Source: Ophiobolus disseminans
Taxonomy: Eukaryota; Ascomycota; Dothideomycetes; Pleosporales; Phaeosphaeriaceae
Assembly (NCBI GenBank): GCA_010093685.1
Contig: MU006220.1
Coordinates: 961,502-1,025,501, forward strand
Direction of reading: 5' to 3'
Length of the DNA: 64,000 bases
A program made the translations under genes and the position numbers. This document shows positions 56,760 to 64,000 of this stretch, piece after piece. Numbering within the stretch: the stretch's first letter is position 1; each line of letters starts with the position of its first letter. The notes under the pieces were generated by a model. That model saw only the letters and a program-made list of their open reading frames with translations. It did not search any database and was not told where the DNA came from.

Positions 56760-57526
56760 TCAGGTGTGGTCTCGGACGTGGTTGAATTCAAAGTCACCTC
56801 CGCCGGTCCCGAACGGAATGTGTCGAGGTTGTAGCAGGGCGCCTGGCGGTACATTAGTCGAATAGAATTGTGCTTGTTGCTGGTGTGGCATACGGAAGAT
56901 GCCACTCTGTTGAGGAGAAGATGCCATCGGCGCCGCATGCGAGGCAGTGTTTACGCTATCATTTGTACTCAACCTCGGGTTATGCTTCTGAAACACTAGA
57001 CTGGGGCGGAGAATAACATCTTGGCAGACTCCAGATAGAATGGAAGGATGTAATCAATATAGACCGTTGGTTTTCCCAGTGCTTCGGGCTTGTACCTGAC
57101 GAGATGCAGGGAGTCGTCTTTAGCGAAAGTGGCACGGTAGTTTCCTGTGGAGCGCTTCGCGTGGCCACGAGAACTAGACTGACTTTCGTAGATAGATGAC
57201 CTATTCGTATCTTGAAGCGGCGCGGGTCCCTGTTCTTTTAGTAAGGCTGTCTTGACTTGACGCCGAATAAAAGTTCCGAGAGCGTTAGCCTCATCCACAT
57301 GCGATTAGCGGATTCAAACCACGAAAACAGCGCCTGTGCGACGGTTGGTCAGAATCATCCTTGGACGATGGTCGGAGCTGCTGAAATAGAATTTGACGAT
57401 GAAAGTTGGACCCGAAATGCAGAACACTTGATTGAAAACGTCACACAAGACGTCCTGATGCAGCGGGCCAAAGTCCGCGCTCATTATCGTCATGATCGTA
57501 TTGCGCCAGAAGTCTATGCGAGACAA
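56760..57526 (-). pseudogene. Relic of a protein-coding gene with stops and a frame shift
   Basis: Reading the minus strand, a frame from about 57526 codes SADFGPLHQDVLCDVFNQVF and MILTNRRTGAVFVV. It is cut by TGA (57316-57314) and TAA (57307-57305), then goes on in the same frame with DEANALGTFIRRQVKTALLK and KPTVYIDYILPFYLESAKML. Near 57000 a one-base shift moves coding into the frame with VFQKHNPRLSTND and a Gln-rich end, stopping at 56760. Both stops would be CGA and CAA before a C-to-T change. No ATG or family is recognised. The continuity of protein-like text argues for a decayed gene; chance is not excluded. Confidence 0.4.
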
Positions 57527-58155
57527 CCGAGCAGAATGAGCGAACTTCGCTCACAATGAATGCGAACGATGCCAGTGCCTCCCGTCGCCGCAAACAGGTA
57601 TGGAAATGAGGATCCTGAAACAAGACAGAGGGTGGCACCTGTCCAGATAAGCAGCGAAGATTGGATGATTTGACATGTTGTTGGTGTGGTGGCGGAAGGC
57701 GGACTCGGGCAAGCCCACGGAGCATGCATGGGTCACCCTTTCTTTAGCATGGCTGAGCTGTGCATCATACCCGGAAATAGCGTGGGTAGCGTCAATCGTT
57801 CCCCCTTTGGTATGGCGCGGGGTCCGACACAACCCAAGCCATCAACACCACCACCGAACTGCGCCCATCATCACCGAATGTTAGTAGAGCCTTGCCAGGC
57901 ATCATATGATTGTGTCCAGGCAGCAGGTGTGCGATACTTGAATGTAGAGTAGGTCCAGCATATTTCGTACTGTCAACTCCACTCCGACCGACTGTGCAAC
58001 TACGGACTCTATCCAACAGCACCATCTCAGCCGACACGGATAGCCCCTCCCCCGGACGCCACAACGCTACCATTCGTTGGCCCCATGAGCTGCATGCCTT
58101 ACATCCAGCTATTTTGGATCCGGACTTTGTAAATTCACTGCCCTGCCCTGCTGTT
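57527..58155. other. Intergenic or 5' flank of the F-box-like gene
   Basis: About 630 bases. The frame of the next gene stays open upstream to 57910 without an ATG, so part could be an unrecognised 5' exon. Possible extension of the relic on the minus strand is unclear. Confidence 0.35.
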
Positions 58156-61100
58156 ATGATCACCCCAGTGAGCCAAATCCCCGGACCCGACCACCCAGCT
58201 ACAACAAAACTGTTGCCATTCCAACACTTCCTACTGTTACAGTCCGCCAACCGTACCTGCAGCTTGGATCACTCACCATATCAAAAGCCGGAAAGTCACC
58301 GAACCAGAATCGAACGGCCATCGCCAAAATCAAAAGGGGATGCGCTGGATAGCACAAGCAAGAGGAGGATGTATTCACTAAGGGACAAGAGCAACAAGAA
58401 GTCGGGTACCATATTGCGCGCGGTGCCAGGAACCACAGCATGTGCAACGGCTCTCCTCTCTGAACAGCGAGACACGACAGCGCACGTTCACCAGGACGTC
58501 AGCACGAGAGCGCAAATCATCCCTGGCAGTCAATCGTCATCGTCCCCGTCATGCTACGAAGCCTCCAAATCACGGCAGCATAGCAGAGGTGCCAGCTCAT
58601 CATCTCCTGTCAAATGTAGCCCAGTGGAAGAGTCCAAGCCTGCTTCAAACACTTCGCTGAAAGGAGCAATAGGTGTATATAAGCACGGCAAGATTCAGTG
58701 GCGCCAAAGAGACCATACTCGATCCGACAACGGGGCCAAAAACAGGCAGAGCACGGATAGAGATTCTAGGCCAAAGATACAGGTGGTCATTCCGGGCGCA
58801 GCACGTGAGCGGCCGCTGCCCGCCATTCCCTTCTTTGGCACCCCGGGCCGAAATCACATCATTGCAGCATGGAACCAAAGCGGCAATGCACACGACGTCT
58901 CACCACCTTCTGCTAGTACGAAGATCATCATGAGGAACTCTGTTGTGTCGCCGCTTAACCAGACGCAACCAATCTCCTTTGGTCAATTCCAGCGCTCAAT
59001 GAGTCGAGTTATTCGCAAGACAACAGTTCGAACTTCTAAGCGACCTAGTCACACAGCTAAGCCTAGCGGCTCATCCATCGACTCGCATGATAGCGACTCG
59101 GCTTCAACTTACAGCACACGCTCATCGGAAACCAGCTTTGGGGCTGATAGTCCACCTTTGGACGGAAAGCACACACGTCATTACAGTGTGCAAAATCCCA
59201 TTGCTGCAGGAGTATTCGACTCATCACCCGAAACGTACGCGAAGCCCCCGCCGAGCTTTCCACCGCGTCGGTATGCGCATCAACCTCAAGACGAACAGAA
59301 CAACACCATTCAACCTACCTGCTCGCTACAGCGACCGAGACACGCGATCGGCTCCTTATCTCGCCGACCAACCCTGAATCGCAAGTCTTCGAAACGCCCC
59401 AACCGGCAACGAAGCCTTGCAACTGATAATGGTGTCATTGATGGAGCAATCAGTCGCTCAACTTCGAGGCAGCTGTCGAACCCTCTGCGAGTTGCCAGCC
59501 CGACTTTGAGTGAGGCAGAGAATGATCTAGAAGAGCATTTGACGTCTCTCACAGAGGATGCGAATCCCGCAGCTTTTTCGAGTGATCGAGATGGGTACGG
59601 GTCTGCTTCGTGCACAGAAGCGAGTCCTTTCGATTGGGGCGACGGGCTGGCGCAAGAAAAGTTGCACGACTTTGTCAGCCGTCTGCGACAAGATTCCGTT
59701 GATGTCGACATAACTATTACACCTCCTCCAGCTGTCCCTCGGAAGTCCAGCAAGCGACAATCTTCAGCCAATGCTGATGGCTTCCGATTATCTCGTGTTC
59801 CTGGCAACCACATCGCATCTCAGATAGAGCGGGGGCGTTCTCGAGGTCCAAGCCCAAAACTGACTATTACGATTCCAGAGTACACGCGAAATACTACTAC
59901 CGAAACCGAGGTTTCTGCGATGGCAACAGAGCCAAGGCAAACCAAACGATCCATTACGGCGACGTGTGCGGAAGGTGTCATACTTAACATCTTCCGCAGT
60001 TTAGATCATTTCGATGACCTCTTCGCGACTGCTGTGGTCAATCGAGGATTCTACCGGGTGTTCAAGCGCCATGAGCTCGAACTTGTAAAGGGCACACTCA
60101 GATCGATGTCGTCGCCTGCTTGGGAGTTTCGAGAAATCGCCTTCCCAGGTCATGATCAACTCCATGACGAAGATCTAGAGATGACACGGCCGCAAGAAGA
60201 GTACTCTGTGTCATCATATATCCATCTGCAGAAACGCGACGTTGCCACTATCCGGGCCATCAAGTCACTCATCAAGGAGAAATGCCAGTCCTTTGTGCGA
60301 CCAGAGATCTCGATAGCACTCATCAGCGACGATCCCATTGAAACGGCGAGAATTGACGACGCTCTCTGGCGCATCTGGACTTTTTGTAAGATATTTGGCT
60401 CTGGAAAGGGTCGCGAGGAAGATATTGTTGCACAGCAGGATTGGCTGAAAGGAGGCATTCTCGTCCACCAGCAAGCATGCACATTCAGTATCATGAGCAC
60501 TGACTACATGAACGATACGTTGGTCAGCGCTCCGGAATGTTTCGCAAAGGGCAACGAAGGCGGTTTGACTGCGGAGCAACTCTTCGATATGATGGAGCTC
60601 TGGAACTGCTTGGGCGTGCTACTGCAAGGCCTCGAAGGTCGAACAGCTCAAGCGCGGGAGTACGGCATATACGACAATACAGAAATTGGTGGTGGGGACA
60701 TTGATGGAGAGGAGATGATGCTTGGTATGTTGATTACACCTGTAGTCCTGAACCATGCTAACGAGACTAGATGAATGGTGCTACTACCTTCTCACATTCG
60801 GCCTCTCGACTGTCCTCGAACTCAATAGCCCATGTCGACAGACGACTTCTGCACCATTCAAGGTTGCAACTCAACATGGCTGGAACAACTGGACGCCGCC
60901 CGTCTTTGGTGGGAGTCGCCGCAATTTCCTCAAGGAAGCAGCTTCCCGTGTCTACGAAGACAAAATTGCGCACACGTATGCCACGACCTCGACACGCGAC
61001 ATTCAACGTGAGCTCTCCAAGCAACGCCTTCAGCAGCACATCACCGAGCTACGCGAACGCAAGACCAACGGCCCACGCATGCCCATGATTAGCATGTCTC

Positions 61101-61795
61101 AAGAGCGCCCCATGAGCGAATGGTCAACCGTCATTGGCAATTTGACTCGCCCACGTCCTCCACTATCGACAGAGAGTAACATCGTCTCCTACATCCCCAC
61201 GCTGCGCTCCGCCCTAGCCCAAGAACTCACCGCCTCCATCGCCGAACTTCCCGCGTCCCGAACACCCGAACCCAGCACACGCTCCTCCTCCCCGCGGCGC
61301 ATCGTCGCGCAACCCCTCCTCCCCACACCCCCACCCTCCACCGTCCCCAGCACCCGCGACCGCAGCAGCATCGCCACAATGAGCATGCCCTCCATCTCCG
61401 AGCACCCCGCCTACCGCAGCACCACCTCCCCCATCCCCTCCGTCCCCTCCCTCGCAGACCACCCCGCCTTCCGCCACCACCACACCCCCCGCTCCGCTCC
61501 CCTGCCCCTCGAATACCACCAAGCCCCCCGTACGCACTCGCGCTCCTCGTCGTCCGAGTACGCCGCTTTCCAACAACACCCCACGCAGCACGGCATCTAC
61601 GCGTCCGAGGCGCACGAGAACACGGCTGAGAAGGCGATTTATCGCATCGTGGAGATGGGGTTTACGCCTGAGCAGGCGAGGGAGGCGCTGCGCATGACGG
61701 ATCTGGGGGATGGGTTGAGGGTTGATCGCGCCGTGGAGATGTTGTTGTGTCGGGAGCGGGGGCCGGAGAGAAGGGGGAGGATTTCTTATGTTTGA
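58156..61795 (+). CDS. Large protein with F-box-like region and C-terminal UBA domain
   Basis: Exons 58156-60724 and 60771-61795 (46-base GTATGT...CTAG intron) give 1197 aa. The first ATG in frame is at 58156; one at 58369 (MYSLRDKSNKKSG) is an equally good start. About 600 residues are Ser/Pro/Arg-rich and disordered. An F-box-like segment near residue 610 reads EGVILNIFRSLDHFDDLFAT then VVNRGFYRVFKRHELEL. A folded domain follows (AWEFREIAFPGHD, LFDMMELWNCLGVLLQGLEG), spliced to CYYLLTFGLSTVLEL. The last 50 residues hold a UBA domain (AIYRIVEMGFTPEQAREALR). The combination suggests ubiquitin-related work, as an SCF-type adaptor or ubiquitin receptor; this is inference. Confidence 0.8.
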
Positions 61796-62120
61796 GAGTG
61801 AAGTTGAAGTTGTAAGATTGACCCTTTCTTTTTGTTTTAGCGAAGCATAGTTTTGGATACCCAACAGTCGCTTAATTTTCTTTCTTGTATTAGTTTGAGA
61901 AAGGTTTGGAGGGAAGGGAAGTGTATATAGGACTGTCGTTTGCCATGGGATGGAGAATATCGATAATATATCTTTCGATGACGACTTTCACACATGCTTT
62001 TGTTTTCATGATGTAGTTATCTCCAACAATGCGTACGTTCCACCTTCACTACGTCAAAGACAAGGAAATGCTTGGGTATCTTCCTACACCATATTCCTGC
62101 ATGTCCCTCACCACCAACAT
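61796..62120. other. Intergenic region between convergent genes
   Basis: 325 bases joining the 3' ends of the UBA protein gene and COX11. AT-rich; no feature seen. Confidence 0.4.
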
Positions 62121-63020
62121 CTACCCCGCTACCGGCACCAAATGCCCCTCCTTATCATACCTCGCCTTAAAAAATGTATAACTCAGTGTCACAGTCTCAA
62201 TGCCCTTCATATTCGGGTCCATAACAAACTCGGGATCAATATAAAAGAAAACCGGCATATCGACCGTCTCGCCGGCATTCAAGCGCTGTTCCTCGAAGCA
62301 AAAGCACTGAATCTTGCTAAAATACGGCGCTACCTGTCCCGGCGTAACGCTATACGTCGCGACGCCGATGATATCTTCCATCGACTTGTTTGTCGCGGTG
62401 TAAAACGCGAGCGCCGTTTCACCCGGCAGGACGCGCACTTCGCGCTGCTGGGGCACGAATTTCCAGGGCAGCACGTCGGACACGGAGCCGTTGAAGGTGA
62501 TGCGTAGGCGGGGGTGGTTCTCGACGGGGCGCAGGCGCTCCGAGGGGTCGCGGGTGTCGTCGCCGTGGGCGGCGGATTTGATGGGTTGGCCGCCCCAGCC
62601 GGTCTGTTGGCAGATCTGGGTGGGGTGTTAGGGATTGAGGGGGTGAGGGTGAGGGTGGGGATGCTTGCCATTTTGTACATTGGCACAGAGCCGTAGGTTA
62701 TTGCAACGAAGCCGACTATCACGCTGAAGACGTAGTTCCTTTTCTTGATGAGCGTCTGTGACATTGCCTTGACATATAAAGGCATACATGACTGTCCGGT
62801 TCTTCTGCTTATATCTCGCGAGCATCTGGTCCATCCTTGGTGCATGGCCTTGCACCTGGCTCTGCCGTACTTCATTCGTGGTGTTGATCCATCTTCGCGC
62901 GGGTGTGAAGGTAGGATTATGAGCGCGCGGTAGCCGTGCGAGGGATCGTGAACATGATGAGCATGTCCACGTGTTTACTGCGCGTAGGGATTGGTGTCGG
63001 AGTGGTTGTGTGACAGACAT
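62121..63020 (-). CDS. COX11: Cytochrome c oxidase assembly copper chaperone Cox11
   Basis: Exons 63020-62788, 62738-62669 and 62615-62121 give 265 aa. Intron 1 is 49 bases, GT-AG. Intron 2 (62668-62616) starts GC and ends AG with a CCCTAAC branch site; only this join gives the family text MYKM|ICQQTGWGGQP. A presequence rich in Arg (SLARLPRAHNPTFTPARRWI) is followed by one membrane helix (YVFSVIVGFVAITYGSVPMY) and an intermembrane-space domain with the copper-binding CFCFEEQ motif and VFFYIDPEFVMDPNM. Cox11 inserts copper into the CuB site of Cox1 in the inner membrane. Convergent with the UBA gene, divergent from the HIT gene. Confidence 0.95.
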
Positions 63021-63254
63021 CGTTAGCTACTATTTGTAATGTATAGGGATGGCTTTGGTGGAATGATGAACTCATGAAGTTCGCCGCGGAGTTTTGCCCT
63101 TTTGGGACGGTCCTGGACCCTGATTCTTTCACGAAGATCTCCTCTGACTTCGCTCTTGTAAGTCTCAATACATGTTACATTTCTAAAGGCTTACTATTTG
63201 ATCGCGCGATACACGCATTTCCTCTCGTATCCGCCCATCTTCAACATAGCCACT

Positions 63255-63899
63255 ATGGCAGAACTTCTCTGCGGCGTGTGCAACACAGAGCCAAAGAAAT
63301 ACAAATGCCCAACATGCGGACTTCCATAGTTTGTCCCCAGTCCACGCTCTTCAGCAACCCATACTGACTCCCACAGCTGCTCTCTCCAATGCTTCAAATC
63401 ACACAAACCCACCCATCCCGAACCCACCAGCGCACCCACACTCTCGGCACCCACCGAACCCATTCTCCCGCAGCCACCTCTACCACCGCCTCCTCCCCGC
63501 TACCTCAAGAAGAAAACCGACTTCACCGTCCTCGCCACAAACCCCAAATTCCAAGACCTCCTCAAGTCCTACCCGACCCTCCTTCCCACACTCCGGCGCG
63601 TCTACGCCACAACCATTGAACCCGATCCAGAAGACGAGGCGCGGCGGCGCAGATTCGCTAGGGGCGGATTTCGCGGTCGTGGAACACGGGGACGAGGGCG
63701 AGGAAGAGGTGGCTTTGGAGGCTTCGACGATAGGGAGGAGCGGTGGACGCAGAAGAAGGGCGATGCGGATGCTATGAGGATGTTGAAGGGGTTGAGGGAT
63801 GGGAAGGCGGGGGATAGAGAGAAGGAGGGTATGTTGGCGTTTGTGCAGTTGGTTGATGAGGTGTTTGGGGAGGGCGAGAAGCTGGCGGAGGGAGGGTGA
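63255..63899 (+). CDS. HIT-type zinc-finger protein (Hit1/ZNHIT3-like)
   Basis: Exons 63255-63328 and 63377-63899 (48-base intron with a GTTTGT donor) give 198 aa. The HIT finger is split by the intron: LCGVCNTEPKKYKCPTCGLP joined to YCSLQCFKSHKPTH, with the expected Cys/His ligands. A Pro-rich spacer is followed by FQDLLKSYPTLLPTLRRVYA and an Arg/Gly-rich segment (GGFRGRGTRGRGRGRGG), then a charged helical tail. Yeast Hit1 and human ZNHIT3 help assemble box C/D snoRNPs in the nucleus; the RGG tract would suit RNA binding. ATG is 235 bases from the divergent COX11 start. Confidence 0.88.
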
Positions 63900-64000
63900 A
63901 GAGTTCAAGAGGGTCACGAAACACGAAGTTGGGGATGTCAATTACTGCTTGGGGCGCGGAAAGGGCGGTTTGTCACGTCTAAGAAAGAAATGCACACTAC

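Noticed and set aside
1..64000. tRNA, rRNA, CRISPR array, LTR or DNA transposon
   Set aside because: Looked for T-loop-like GTTCGA text, long direct or inverted repeats and transposase or reverse-transcriptase motifs by eye and found none convincing; a covariance-model or repeat search could still find some.

Overview
The window is nuclear DNA of a filamentous ascomycete, most likely a Dothideomycete (Pleosporales-like). The signs are short GT-AG introns of about 43-110 bases with CTAAC-type branch points, one- to six-exon genes on both strands, and fungus-specific families: Zn2Cys6 regulator, PL4 rhamnogalacturonan lyase, GH76 wall enzyme, fused ARG5,6, Ies2 and a KAR9-like protein. Gene models were built by hand by joining open frames at splice signals; nearly all of them close in phase. 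Species assignment is inference.

Layout. 1-1743: 5' part of a KAR9-like gene running off the left edge. 2.7-6.3 kb: an M28/GCPII-type peptidase and a DUF829 protein. 6.5-10.1 kb: a head-to-tail pair of paralogous orphan genes, the second broken by one stop. 11-15 kb: a decayed thioesterase, a secreted EEP-nuclease/lectin fusion and an Ap4A phosphorylase. 15.1-17.1 kb: Na+/H+ antiporter. 17.1-19.4 kb: gene-poor. 19.4-22.2 kb: a secreted FAD oxidase and a small Cys-rich protein. 23-30.3 kb: MFS transporter, rhamnogalacturonan lyase and zinc-cluster regulator, a possible pectin-use neighbourhood. 30.8-36.4 kb: Ies2 (INO80), an NmrA-like reductase and a conserved orphan. 37.6-42.3 kb: three tandem members of one family, the first ending in a J domain and the third carrying three in-frame stops. 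43-49.98 kb: a TPR protein with awkward splice junctions, RMT2, an orphan with one stop, and a GPI-type GH76 enzyme. 51-64 kb: mostly housekeeping, with Snc1-type v-SNARE, ARG5,6, an F-box-like/UBA protein, COX11 and a HIT zinc-finger protein, plus a decayed relic at 56.8-57.5 kb.

Conserved housekeeping genes are intact. Several lineage-restricted genes each carry one or a few nonsense codons that a single transition (C to T, or G to A on the other strand) would explain, inside otherwise full-length, correctly phased models. This resembles mild repeat-induced point mutation or drift in an accessory gene set and is the main unexpected signal here. No rRNA, tRNA, CRISPR array or intact transposon was recognised by eye.
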